DNA from: a virus
IMG/VR virus record: IMGVR_UViG_3300018036_001836
Span: 1-26,988 of that record
Strand: one strand, 5' to 3'
Length of the DNA: 26,988 bases
In this document: in pieces, positions 1 to 7,433 of the stretch
How positions within the stretch are numbered: the first letter of the stretch is position 1
Layout: every line of letters starts with the position of its first letter
Made by a program: the position numbers and the translations under genes
The notes under the pieces: model-generated
Seen by the model: the letters and a program-made list of their open reading frames with translations, nothing else
Told to the model about the DNA's origin: nothing
Databases searched by the model: none

Positions 1-10
1 CTGCTCTCAC
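1..10. repeat. left copy of 10-bp terminal direct repeat (candidate cos)
   Basis: The first ten bases, CTGCTCTCAC, are identical to the last ten bases of the window (26979-26988). A 10-base repeat at both ends is what filling in 5' cohesive overhangs of a linear phage chromosome would give, and overhangs of 9-12 bases are usual for cos phages. It lies 54 bases upstream of the small terminase start, the position cos takes in lambda-type genomes. It could also be an assembly overlap, although 10 bases is short for a k-mer artefact. Confidence 0.5.
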
Positions 11-63
11 CACGAGATTTTTTTGATATCGGTTAATTTTTACAGAAAAAACAAGGAATGAAT

Positions 64-726
64 ATGCCAAAGCAGAAGGGCAGGAAGAGTAAATTCACAG
101 CACCAGTAAAGGAGCGCATAATCGAAGCACTCCGAGCGGGTACTACTTATGAGATCGCTGCTCAATATGCAGGGATCTCCAGATCTACTCTCTACGAATG
201 GATTAAGAAGGGAGAAGGCTTCGAGACCGGAGTATATCGTACTTTTTACGACAATATAAAAAAGGCAGAAGCAGAAGGAGCGGTAGTACACCTTGGGACC
301 ATCTCCCAAGCATCGAAGAAAGATTGGAAGGCTGCAGCGTGGTTACTTGAGAGAAGGCATGGATACTCCAAAGAAGGAGTAATGCGAGCAGAAGAGCAAA
401 CCAAAGAGATCGAACTCCCATCGAATATGCTCGAACTACTGAAGATGCAAGCCAAAGAACTCCGGGGATCGATGGCCAAAGCAGAATCTTCCGAATCTTG
501 GCAAGCGTACGCAGCACTCCAGAGGCAACTCCTCCAAGTAGTACAACAGATTAGACAGATCGAAGCGGAAGAGGGTATGGGAGATGAACTCGAAGGCTTA
601 ACGGATGAGCAGTTACTAAGCGAGATTACTTCTGCTATTGTATCTCTACCTCCAATCCTTAGACAGAGGCTAGAGGGTACGATACAATCTATGCAAGATG
701 TAATCCCTCTTAAGGTGAAAAAATGA
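64..726 (+). CDS. terS: small terminase subunit (TerS), DNA recognition for packaging
   Basis: A protein of about 220 residues that would bind phage DNA at the packaging site and hand it to the large terminase. The N-terminal 55 residues hold a helix-turn-helix (TYEIAAQYAGISRSTLYEWIKKG). A segment ending AAWLLERRHGY follows, typical of phage small terminases of the HTH type, and the C-terminal half is helical and rich in Glu and Gln, as expected for oligomerisation. The ATG at 64 is preferred over the ATG at 58 because the AAGG at 53-56 is well spaced from 64 but abuts 58. Its position at the left end beside the candidate cos, upstream of the large terminase, supports the call. The stop overlaps the next start (ATGA). 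Confidence 0.85.
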   Translation: MPKQKGRKSKFTAPVKERIIEALRAGTTYEIAAQYAGISRSTLYEWIKKGEGFETGVYRTFYDNIKKAEAEGAVVHLGTISQASKKDWKAAAWLLERRHGYSKEGVMRAEEQTKEIELPSNMLELLKMQAKELRGSMAKAESSESWQAYAALQRQLLQVVQQIRQIEAEEGMGDELEGLTDEQLLSEITSAIVSLPPILRQRLEGTIQSMQDVIPLKVKK

Positions 727-1148
727 CTATATTCCATATCGTTATAATATCTGCGATGAGCGGGGCTCTTCTCACTACTGGAGCGATACTCGCGATAGAG
801 AACCGCTCGAAGCAATGGGAGAAGATCTCTACAGATCAATCGGAAGTAATTAAGGGCCTTGCAGATCTTCAAGGAGAGATGCAGAAGGGGAAGATCGATC
901 TACAGAAGAATCTAACCGCTCCAGATCTTATCGAGGTTCCATGCTCGGAGCAGTTTATCGATAAGAATGGAGAGGGACTCTGTAGAGAGATGTTCTGCAG
1001 ATTGCAAACGAGAGAAGGAGATGGAGCTTCCCAATCGGAATGCGAAGAGATTGCGAACCTTAACAATACAATCTCCATTCTCAGCGAGTGTAAAAATATG
1101 GAAGTAGAGATCGATCAATGCATAAAAGTACTCGATACGAGAAAATAG
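723..1148 (+). CDS. cysteine-rich membrane-anchored protein of unknown function (spanin-like layout)
   Basis: 141 residues. Residues 2-25 form one hydrophobic N-terminal segment (FHIVIISAMSGALLTTGAILAI) with no signal peptidase site apparent, so an anchored protein with most of its length outside the cytoplasm is likely. A charged helical stretch follows (about 27-65), then a C-terminal domain with six cysteines (CSEQF, LCREMFC, ECEEI, ECK, QCIK) that could form disulfides in an oxidising compartment. An N-terminal anchor plus a periplasmic helix resembles an inner-membrane spanin, but spanins normally sit beside the lysis genes and this one lies between the terminase genes. AAGGTG just upstream serves as ribosome site, and the start overlaps the terS stop. 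It is followed in the same frame, after a single TAG, by the HTH gene. Not recognised with confidence. Confidence 0.7.
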   Translation: MTIFHIVIISAMSGALLTTGAILAIENRSKQWEKISTDQSEVIKGLADLQGEMQKGKIDLQKNLTAPDLIEVPCSEQFIDKNGEGLCREMFCRLQTREGDGASQSECEEIANLNNTISILSECKNMEVEIDQCIKVLDTRK

Positions 1149-1202
1149 ATTGCTACTGCGAGGCTTGCGATTGCGATCCCTGCGATTGCGATGGGGTATG
1201 GG

Positions 1203-1436
1203 ATGAATTTCGGATACTGGGTACAGATGCAATTACAAAAACACGACAAGTCCTTAACGTGGTTGGCTGGCAGGATAGGCTCGCATCCTTCTCTCTTGTG
1301 CAAGTGGAGGGCAGGCTTATCGAACCCAAAAACAGAGTACTTCTTTCTCGTATGCAAGGAGATCTCCCTTCTACGGAAGGAGCCCATCGAGCAAACGATA
1401 CGAGAGGGAGCGAGCGCAATGGGGATTAAGTTCTAA
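1203..1436 (+). CDS. small XRE-like helix-turn-helix protein
   Basis: 77 residues, nearly all one Cro/C1-type domain: a first helix (YWVQMQLQKHD), then the helix-turn-helix SLTWLAGRIGSHPSLLCKWRAG, then further helices (EYFFLVCKEISLL). It should bind DNA and is probably a regulator, or possibly an accessory packaging factor given its place between the terminase genes. Two starts are possible: 1191 without a ribosome site, and 1203 with GGGG six bases upstream. The HTH is complete in both. The stop overlaps the large terminase start (TAATG), which suggests translational coupling. A cysteine-rich reading in another frame (1118-1429) overlaps it and was rejected. Confidence 0.7.
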   Translation: MNFGYWVQMQLQKHDKSLTWLAGRIGSHPSLLCKWRAGLSNPKTEYFFLVCKEISLLRKEPIEQTIREGASAMGIKF

Positions 1437-2851
1437 TGAGCATCCGGGATACTACAAAGAACCTAAGAAGGCTCCGGAATCGAGCAACGCAGAATCCACT
1501 CGCTTATTTTTGCCCTACCCCTCCGCAGGAGGCTTGGCTTCGAGATAAAAGTAAGATTAAACTACTACTCGGAGGAAACCAAGTAGGGAAAACTTACGCG
1601 CAGACCGCAGAGTTACTCTATAGATGCCTTGGAAACCATCCTTATCTCGAAACCGATCCCCCTCCGATACAGTGTTTTCTAATTACTCACTCTCACCAAC
1701 AAAGCATAACGATCCAAGAGAAGCTCTATGCAATGTGTCCAAAGGATGCTCTCCATCCTTCCTGCGAGTTCGTACCCGGTAGGGGCTTCCGAGGTATCCA
1801 TCCAGTAGTAAAATTCAATAACGGAAGCATGATATACGTTAAGACAGCGAACCAAGGGCTCGGGCTTGCTTCTGCGACCGTTGGCTACGTTGCAATCGAT
1901 GAGCCTGTATCGCAAGAGGTATGGGGAGAACTCGCTGCTCGAGTCCTTCGAGGTGGAGCGGGTGGTACTACTGGTACAATAGGGATAACTATGACCCCGG
2001 TTGGACAGGATGTATCCTACCTTAAGCAATTGGTAGAAGAAGGGAGAGTATCTTGCCATAGGGCTCCCCTCACCGTAGAGAAAACTACTCCAAAGTACTG
2101 TAAACCGATTATCTCGCAATCCCAGATCGATTCGATCTCCCAAACCTATCTCCCCATCGATAGAGCAGCGAGACTCAATGGAGATTGGGTAGTGGGTATC
2201 CCGGAGGGTAGAGTATTCGATCAATTCTCGGAAGATATGATATCGAAGCAATCCGCTCCGATGGGTAACTATTCTTTCTGCGTAGGGGTAGACCATGGAA
2301 GCCAACCCAATGCACAGGTAGCAATCCTCGCAGCGGTAGAGATGAGCGATAGCTCCAAGCCTTGGGTATACGTATTAGATGAGTATGTATCGGGATCCGC
2401 TCCTCCAGAAGCTCACGCTCGAGCAATCTTGGAGATGCTTTCTCGAAATTCTATCGAGGCTGCTTCCTGTAGATGGACTGGGGATAATATCCATTACGGG
2501 GGCTCCGGAGGTGGGAAGATGAGTAACTCTCTCCTTATGAAGGCCTTCGAGAGAGTAATGGGCTACCCTCAAGGGAATCTCCCCTTCCGTATTAGAACGA
2601 TAAAGAAGCCTCGATATAGTGTATACTATGGCAGTGCTATGATACACTCGATTATGGCAAGAAGGCAATTCTTTATCCATCCGAAATGCGAGAGGTTAAT
2701 CCTATCGCTCCAACGGTGGACAATGAAGCGCAACCAATCCGCTCGATCGCGTGATGAGTGGGGCCATTCAGTCGATGCTCTTCGATATTGTATCGTACCC
2801 ACCCTAGAATCTAGTAAAGCAAATATCCCCGGTAAACTTAGGATCTACTAA
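1436..2851 (+). CDS. terL: large terminase subunit (TerL), ATPase and nuclease
   Basis: 471 residues, the packaging motor that pumps DNA into the prohead and cuts concatemers. The ATPase domain shows Walker A GGNQVGKT (46-53), Walker B with catalytic Glu VGYVAIDEP (149-157) and a coupling motif GITMTPVG (183-190). The RNase H-like nuclease domain shows FCVGVDHGS (first Asp at 286), a central acidic strand VYVLDEY (311-317) and the final acidic motif in DEWGHSVDALRY (440-451). The order and length fit the family. It overlaps the upstream HTH gene and the downstream portal gene by TAATG. The packaging mode cannot be read from the protein alone, but the terminal repeat suggests cos. Confidence 0.95.
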   Translation: MSIRDTTKNLRRLRNRATQNPLAYFCPTPPQEAWLRDKSKIKLLLGGNQVGKTYAQTAELLYRCLGNHPYLETDPPPIQCFLITHSHQQSITIQEKLYAMCPKDALHPSCEFVPGRGFRGIHPVVKFNNGSMIYVKTANQGLGLASATVGYVAIDEPVSQEVWGELAARVLRGGAGGTTGTIGITMTPVGQDVSYLKQLVEEGRVSCHRAPLTVEKTTPKYCKPIISQSQIDSISQTYLPIDRAARLNGDWVVGIPEGRVFDQFSEDMISKQSAPMGNYSFCVGVDHGSQPNAQVAILAAVEMSDSSKPWVYVLDEYVSGSAPPEAHARAILEMLSRNSIEAASCRWTGDNIHYGGSGGGKMSNSLLMKAFERVMGYPQGNLPFRIRTIKKPRYSVYYGSAMIHSIMARRQFFIHPKCERLILSLQRWTMKRNQSARSRDEWGHSVDALRYCIVPTLESSKANIPGKLRIY

Positions 2852-4311
2852 TGCAGTATACAAATATCCCGATGAAGCCCTTCGCTCCTTCCCCAGATGA
2901 GCAGGAAAGATGGAACCACACAGCACTCCGGAAGCGGATGATTATCGGAGCATGGGAGCAAGATCTCGAGGATGAACTCTCGAGGCATCTTCCCGCAGAT
3001 CGTAGAGAAGCATGGGGGCCCGCAGATCTTTCCTCGAATCCCTTCGAGCAGATTACTAGACAATTGAGCGTACTCTATCATGAGATCCCCGCAGTAACCA
3101 ATCTTAACGGAGATATCTCCGATCTGACTTCGAGAGAGGGGCTAGTTACCAAGGCAGGATTATGGCAACTCATGCAGAGAGCGCAGCAGATGGTAATCGG
3201 ACTCCGAGAGAGCGCGATTAGAATAGATGTTAATCCTCATGTAGAAGGGGCTCCAACCCTTGCACCGGGTATCCAGTATCGAATCGTTACTCCAGATATG
3301 CTCTACTGCGAAGCCCATCCAGACCAACCCGATATCCCAGTATACTATCAAGAGGCTAGGCTTCGAGATTACGAGGGTAAAGCGGTATGGGTTGCAGATG
3401 TGCTCGATATTCGAGATCCTAGGATGCCTATTTTCGGTATGTATATAATCGAGAAGGATGGATCTCTCGGAATGGACGTATCCGAGTATTATATGGGCCA
3501 TCCTACTCACAGAGGGGAAGATTACCCCTATCGAGATGGAGAGGGTAATCCTTTCCTCCCTGTAGTGCTCTACCATGCAGAGAAAACAGGATTCCTCTGG
3601 GATAGTTATAACGCTTCTCAAATGGTCTACGGTTCTTTAACTTCTGCGGTACTTTATTCGATGTGGGTACACCTTGTTCGAGATGCTTGTTGGAGCCAAA
3701 AATACGTTGCGGGGCTATCTGTAGCGGGGCTATCTCAGATAGATCAAAATGAGATCGCTCGGAGATCTTCGATTGCTACCGATCCCTCTTCTATCCTTGT
3801 CTTTACTCAAGATCCAGATGCCCAGGGGCAACCCCTCGTAGGCTCCTTCTCGATTCCTACCGATCCCCATGCTCTACTCGAATCGATCTCCAAGTACGAG
3901 ATGCGAGTAGGACTTGCTGCAGGGCTTTCTCCAAGCGAACTAAGCAGAACCAATGGAGACCCTCGAAGCGGGTATGCTCTCGCAGTATCGAAGAGTGGAC
4001 AAAGAGAAGCGCAGAAAAAATTCGCTCCTATCTTCCGCTTGGGAGATGAGGAACTACTCGCTAAAACTGCGATGCTCGCTAATCGCTTTCTCGGTACAGA
4101 TCTTCCAGAGGATGGATATCGAGTATCGTACCACTCAATGCCATTAACTCCGGATGAGATGCGAGCGCAGAGAGAGGATATAACTGCAAAGATGCAAGCG
4201 GGGCTAATCTCTCCAGTACAGGCCGTTATGATGATGTACGACGATATGGACGATAGAGAGGCTCGAGAGTATCTTCTGCAGATCCGTAGAGAGCGAGCGG
4301 AGTTTCTCTAA
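2851..4311 (+). CDS. portal protein
   Basis: 486 residues. It would form the dodecameric ring at the unique capsid vertex through which DNA enters and leaves. The call rests on size, on position directly after the large terminase, and on portal-like features: an alpha/beta domain with short strands (IQYRIVTPDMLYCEA, PVYYQEARLRDY), a central helical stem region (YGSLTSAVLYSMWVHLVRD), and a C-terminal helical part (ISKYEMRVGLAAGLSPSELS, then SGYALAVSKSGQREAQKKF) resembling the crown-side helices of siphovirus portals. The C-terminus is acidic and helical. Start and stop are shared with neighbours in TAATG overlaps, so terL, portal and the next gene are probably co-translated. Confidence 0.85.
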   Translation: MQYTNIPMKPFAPSPDEQERWNHTALRKRMIIGAWEQDLEDELSRHLPADRREAWGPADLSSNPFEQITRQLSVLYHEIPAVTNLNGDISDLTSREGLVTKAGLWQLMQRAQQMVIGLRESAIRIDVNPHVEGAPTLAPGIQYRIVTPDMLYCEAHPDQPDIPVYYQEARLRDYEGKAVWVADVLDIRDPRMPIFGMYIIEKDGSLGMDVSEYYMGHPTHRGEDYPYRDGEGNPFLPVVLYHAEKTGFLWDSYNASQMVYGSLTSAVLYSMWVHLVRDACWSQKYVAGLSVAGLSQIDQNEIARRSSIATDPSSILVFTQDPDAQGQPLVGSFSIPTDPHALLESISKYEMRVGLAAGLSPSELSRTNGDPRSGYALAVSKSGQREAQKKFAPIFRLGDEELLAKTAMLANRFLGTDLPEDGYRVSYHSMPLTPDEMRAQREDITAKMQAGLISPVQAVMMMYDDMDDREAREYLLQIRRERAEFL

Positions 4312-4625
4312 TGTATTGCGATCAATGTAACCAACCCATCGAGGAGATAAAGGACTCTATCGTAGAATGGATCTCATCCGATGACTGGGCTTTAGCTATG
4401 TATATTCGGTTAGTCCATCCGGGATGCTGTTACTATGAGAAGCGGAGAGAACTACTCGAGGAGATGCAGGCCAATGACCATTGGCTACCGGTAATCGATA
4501 TGGAGAGCCTTATCGAGATCGCTTGGGAGATGCCTTGGGATAACAAGAATCTAGCAGAATCGCAGTTTATTCGATATATTAACGAGAGAAACCACCAAAC
4601 CAGAGGTACAGATGAAAACAATTGA
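4311..4625 (+). CDS. small CxxC protein of unknown function
   Basis: 104 residues, not recognised. The N-terminus has CDQC at residues 3-6 and HPGCC at about 36-40, a Cys/His arrangement that could hold one zinc ion. The rest is acidic and helical with several tryptophans (VEWISSDDWALAM, IEIAWEMPWDN). The ATG overlaps the portal stop (TAATG) and its end overlaps the next gene by 14 bases, so it belongs to the head operon. Its place between portal and scaffold suggests a part in head assembly or a small regulator carried along, and neither is shown by the sequence. Confidence 0.65.
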   Translation: MYCDQCNQPIEEIKDSIVEWISSDDWALAMYIRLVHPGCCYYEKRRELLEEMQANDHWLPVIDMESLIEIAWEMPWDNKNLAESQFIRYINERNHQTRGTDENN

Positions 4626-5247
4626 GCACGAGGGCCAAACCTTCGTATTGAAAACAGAGATCGAGGCTGCTTTTAAGGAAAGAATCTCGAAACTTTCTGC
4701 GAGAGCAATCCAAGCAGAAGAGCAAGCGAAAGCACTCCAAGATAATCTCGATAATCAATCTGGAGAACTCGAAAAGATCTCCAAACTACAAGAGAAAGTA
4801 AGTACCCTCGAAGCATCTCTACAGGATGCAGAGAGTAAGTATTCTCGAGTATCGATGCTAAGCGAGCAAGGTTTTACAGATCCCGAACTTCGAGAGGCTG
4901 TAGAATGGGCTTATCAAAGATCCAAGAGCGAAGCATCTTTGGAAGATTGGATTAAAACAATCAAAGAGAACCCGGAGCAGGCTCCTCTCGTATTGAAACC
5001 CCATCTCCAAGCAAAGAAAGCTCCAGAGGCATCTCCAGAGGCATCTCCGGAAGCAGTACAGATGGAATCCGCTCCGATGGCATCTGCAGAGGTTTCTCCT
5101 TCTCTCTTGCCTCCCAAAACGAATACAGGAGCGAAGCCCGCTCCAATACAGCATGGGGATATCCTTTCTCGAGGTATCAAGGATCCAGAGTTCTACGCAG
5201 CGAACCGAGATGCCATTAAGAAGGCTTGGAAAGCCCGCAAATTCTAA
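4612..5247 (+). CDS. capsid scaffolding protein (likely)
   Basis: 211 residues. The protein is acidic to neutral and highly helical, with a predicted coiled coil over about residues 15-80 rich in Glu, Gln, Lys and Leu. A Pro/Ala/Ser/Glu linker with short repeats (EASPEASPEA) follows, then a basic C-terminal tail (NRDAIKKAWKARKF). This layout, and a place between portal and major capsid genes, match phage scaffolding proteins, whose basic C-terminus contacts the capsid protein during prohead assembly. No protease motif is apparent. GAGGTACAG precedes the ATG. It lies in the same operon as the portal and overlaps the preceding gene by 14 bases. Confidence 0.75.
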   Translation: MKTIEHEGQTFVLKTEIEAAFKERISKLSARAIQAEEQAKALQDNLDNQSGELEKISKLQEKVSTLEASLQDAESKYSRVSMLSEQGFTDPELREAVEWAYQRSKSEASLEDWIKTIKENPEQAPLVLKPHLQAKKAPEASPEASPEAVQMESAPMASAEVSPSLLPPKTNTGAKPAPIQHGDILSRGIKDPEFYAANRDAIKKAWKARKF

Positions 5248-5265
5248 TAAATACAGGAGGTACAA

Positions 5266-5574
5266 ATGGCCCTAGATCTACGAGCCGAAACCTTGGCTAC
5301 TTTCGTGAAAACTTTCACAGCAAACCAGACCGCTACAGAGATTCAACTACCGAAGATCTGTAATACAGTTACCATCGGATGCGAACAGCATGAGATATAT
5401 TGGAGTCATGAGGGGACCGAAGGAGTATCTCTTGGATCCGATAAGGACTGGATAACCAGTGGAGCGAAGCAACAAATCAAAGTAGGGAGAGGTAGGAATC
5501 GAATGGATACTATCTATATCGCTACTAAGAGTTCTTCCTCTGCGCTCGTTACTCTCATATTCGAGGAGACTTAA
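5266..5574 (+). CDS. small beta-rich protein, possible capsid decoration protein
   Basis: 102 residues with alternating hydrophobic positions (TEIQLPKICNTVTIGCEQHEIYW, QQIKVGRGRNRMDTIYIAT, SSALVTLIFEE), which suggests a compact beta sandwich. It has no signal peptide or membrane segment. The gene has a strong ribosome site, AGGAGGTACAA, and lies between the scaffold and two fibre-like genes. A virion surface or decoration role is likely from context. No family was recognised. Confidence 0.6.
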   Translation: MALDLRAETLATFVKTFTANQTATEIQLPKICNTVTIGCEQHEIYWSHEGTEGVSLGSDKDWITSGAKQQIKVGRGRNRMDTIYIATKSSSSALVTLIFEET

Positions 5575-5578
5575 GAAG

Positions 5579-5797
5579 ATGGCCCTATACTTTGCTCCCT
5601 CCTCTGCGAGGCCCCAAGTACACTCCTTTACCTCGAGTACTCAAGTAATGATAAATCACAATCTCGGATACAAGCCGATGGTACAGATTATCCTAAGCGA
5701 TGGTACAATAGCCGCGGGAGAGGTAACCCATAGCACCTTAAACCAAGTAGTTATTACTTTCCAAATTTCACTCTCGGGAGAGATAATCTTGCGATAG
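5579..5797 (+). CDS. stand-alone fibre C-terminal-type domain, 72 residues
   Basis: This small protein matches the C-terminal 60 residues of the 460-residue fibre gene downstream. Both share a strand, then INHNLGYKPMVQ against LNHALGEKLVHC, a turn with SDGT against DSSGNK, LNQVVITF against ANNLKVRS, and a final short strand (GEIILR against AEIVVSI). This HxLG beta domain is common at the ends of phage fibre and adhesin proteins. The free copy could cap or assemble with the fibre, sit on the capsid, or be what is left of a shortened fibre gene. It starts four bases after the preceding stop. Confidence 0.7.
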   Translation: MALYFAPSSARPQVHSFTSSTQVMINHNLGYKPMVQIILSDGTIAAGEVTHSTLNQVVITFQISLSGEIILR

Positions 5798-5805
5798 TAT
5801 AAGAG

Positions 5806-5830
5806 CGAGGCATCGAGCCTCGTAATCTTT
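5806..5830 (+). terminator. weak hairpin before the fibre gene
   Basis: CGAGGC (5806-5811), loop ATCGA, GCCTCG (5817-5822), then a broken run of T (TAATCTTTT). The stem has only six pairs and the T tract is poor, so this is more likely an attenuator or an RNA-stabilising hairpin than a full terminator. Confidence 0.35.
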
Positions 5831-5849
5831 TCTAATGGAGTATACAGAG

Positions 5850-7232
5850 ATGCAATTTTTAGCACCTACCAATATTTTTGAGGGAGCGGTTCAATTGAAC
5901 AGTGCTCCGACCGCAGATTCTCACGCAGTAACTAAAGCATACTTGGAAGCCAATGCCGTAGTAGGCATCGCTACCGATAGCGCAAATTACGCAGAACTTG
6001 TAACAGTAGATGGAGAGAAGCAATTAAAACTTAAGCCTCTTACCATTACAGACGTAGCCGTAGATACCTCCGCTACTTCTCTTTCTGCTTGGGTTACAGC
6101 AAACTATACTAATGGAGATGAGAAGCAAGAAGGAGATATTATCGTTCTTACTGCGGTATCCGGTCGCGCTCAAACCTTTATCCATAACGGAGATACACAA
6201 GGTACTACAGCAGACTTTACAGAGATCGAAGGTGCAGACGTTACAGATGCAGAGATCCGCGCTTCTTTGTCTGCTTCTGCAGGTATCAATTTTAACTCAA
6301 GTACAGGTGAGTTCACTGCAGATTCTGGAGAGATCCGAGGATTCTTTGCTGCAGGTACGGGCCTTGCTTATGATGGTGCTAACGGTACTTTCTCTTTGGA
6401 TACCGATAGCGATGGCATCTCGGAAGGAAGTGTAAATTTATATTTTTCCGAAAGCCGCTCGAGAAATAGCATCTCGGTTACAGGTAATGGAATTTCTTAC
6501 TCTGCTGCTACAGGTGTAATTACTCTTGCAGTCGGTACGGATGATATCACAGAGGAAACCGCGCTATTTTATACAGATGCTCGCTCTCGCGGGGCTCTTT
6601 CTTTGGAAACTGTAGCGGGCCCAGATTCCCAATTGCTTTCTTACAATAGTAGTACCGGGGTTCTTTCTCTTCCTGCTTCTGATGTGCATGGTATCTTCTT
6701 TGCAGGTCAAGGTATGTCATTTTCTAACGGAGAGTTCGCTCTCGATGCTAATACTGATGATATTACTCAATTGGCAGGTGCTACTAATAAGTTTTATGCT
6801 GATAGTTTGGTAGATGCTCATCTCTCCGGTGGTACTGGAATCAATTACAATTCTGGAGAGATCGCTCTCGATGCTAATACTGATGATATCACAGAGGAAG
6901 CCGGAGCGGTAAATAAGTTCTTTACCGATACAAGAGCCCGTAATGCTATCTCTGCAGACCCTGCAACTGGAAACCTTGCTCAATATGATAGTGCTACCGG
7001 TGAGATCTTGGTATCTCGTTCGGATTTCCGCTCTACTTTCGCTCCTCAGAACTTGGCTGCTAATACTTGGGTAACCTTGAACCATGCACTCGGAGAGAAA
7101 TTGGTTCACTGCTCTGCTTATGATAGTAGCGGTAACAAGGTACAAGTGGAAGTACAGTTAACAGATGCCAATAATCTTAAGGTTCGCTCTGTAATCGCTG
7201 TTACAGCTGCCGAGATCGTTGTTAGTATCTAA
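5850..7232 (+). CDS. repeat-containing fibre protein, probably on the capsid
   Basis: 460 residues. The N-terminus reads MQFLAPTNIFEG...DSHAVTKAYLEA, resembling the DAxTKxYVD start of many phage fibres. The shaft holds at least four copies of a motif around (T/S)DDIT(E/Q)...(N)KFFTD.RARNAIS (about residues 186, 230, 301 and 344), typical of trimeric fibre shafts. One 28-base stretch is repeated exactly (6736-6763 and 6862-6889, 126 bases apart). The last 60 residues form the HxLG beta domain shared with the 72-residue gene upstream. The start at 5850 has GGAG nine bases upstream, and an in-frame ATG at 5835 lacks one. Its place before the major capsid gene rather than after the tail genes suggests a head fibre. 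Codon use leans to T-ending codons, as in the capsid gene, pointing to high expression. Confidence 0.75.
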   Translation: MQFLAPTNIFEGAVQLNSAPTADSHAVTKAYLEANAVVGIATDSANYAELVTVDGEKQLKLKPLTITDVAVDTSATSLSAWVTANYTNGDEKQEGDIIVLTAVSGRAQTFIHNGDTQGTTADFTEIEGADVTDAEIRASLSASAGINFNSSTGEFTADSGEIRGFFAAGTGLAYDGANGTFSLDTDSDGISEGSVNLYFSESRSRNSISVTGNGISYSAATGVITLAVGTDDITEETALFYTDARSRGALSLETVAGPDSQLLSYNSSTGVLSLPASDVHGIFFAGQGMSFSNGEFALDANTDDITQLAGATNKFYADSLVDAHLSGGTGINYNSGEIALDANTDDITEEAGAVNKFFTDTRARNAISADPATGNLAQYDSATGEILVSRSDFRSTFAPQNLAANTWVTLNHALGEKLVHCSAYDSSGNKVQVEVQLTDANNLKVRSVIAVTAAEIVVSI

Positions 7233-7290
7233 TCCCACCTAACACTCCCCATAAAAAAGGGGAAGGGTCGTACCTCCCCCTCCCCCCTTT

Positions 7291-7319
7291 CCTCTCTGCT
7301 TCTGCAGAGGGGTTTTTTT
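7291..7319 (+). terminator. strong rho-independent terminator after the fibre gene
   Basis: CCTCTCTGC (7291-7299), loop TTCT, GCAGAGGGG (7304-7312), followed by seven T. The stem has nine pairs, one of them G-T. It ends the terS-to-fibre transcript, so the major capsid gene needs its own promoter. Confidence 0.9.
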
Positions 7320-7323
7320 ATGC

Positions 7324-7352
7324 TTGCAAGAGCCGATACTATGATATAAAAT
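7324..7352 (+). promoter_or_regulatory. sigma70-like promoter for the major capsid gene
   Basis: TTGCAA (7324-7329), a 17-base spacer and TAAAAT (7347-7352) within the AT-rich run GATATAAAAT. It lies just after a strong terminator and about 80 bases before the capsid gene, where a dedicated promoter would be needed. A small hairpin, GAGCG/CGCTC (7355-7372), lies in the expected leader RNA. Confidence 0.6.
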
Positions 7353-7397
7353 AAGAGCGGGTAGGGTCGCTCCCGAAACAGCAGAAGAGCCCAGATA

Positions 7398-7433
7398 ATG
7401 AATTTTTTCCCTTTTCTTCTAATGGTGCAATAA
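7398..7433 (+). CDS. possible 11-residue leader peptide coupled to the capsid gene
   Basis: ATG at 7398 opens a reading frame MNFFPFLLMVQ whose TAA (7431-7433) overlaps the capsid ATG as TAATG, the same coupling used between many genes in this genome. The capsid start has no clear Shine-Dalgarno of its own, so ribosomes ending this peptide could restart on it. The ribosome site for the peptide is itself weak (AGAAGAG, 13 bases upstream). It may be chance. Confidence 0.3.
   Translation: MNFFPFLLMVQ

Noticed and set aside
246-872. Long minus-strand open frame (208 codons) opposite terS.
   Set aside because: It mirrors the coding frame of a well-supported gene, has no ribosome site and is Ser/Cys-rich, as antisense shadows in this genome are.
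1118-1429. Open frame with a Cys-Asp repeat (CDCDPCDCD).
   Set aside because: It overlaps the HTH gene, which has a recognisable domain and stop-start coupling to terL. The repeat comes from the GCGATTGCGAT repeat read in another frame.
1679-2305. Long minus-strand open frame opposite terL.
   Set aside because: It is the antisense shadow of a gene with full terminase motifs, with no start signals.
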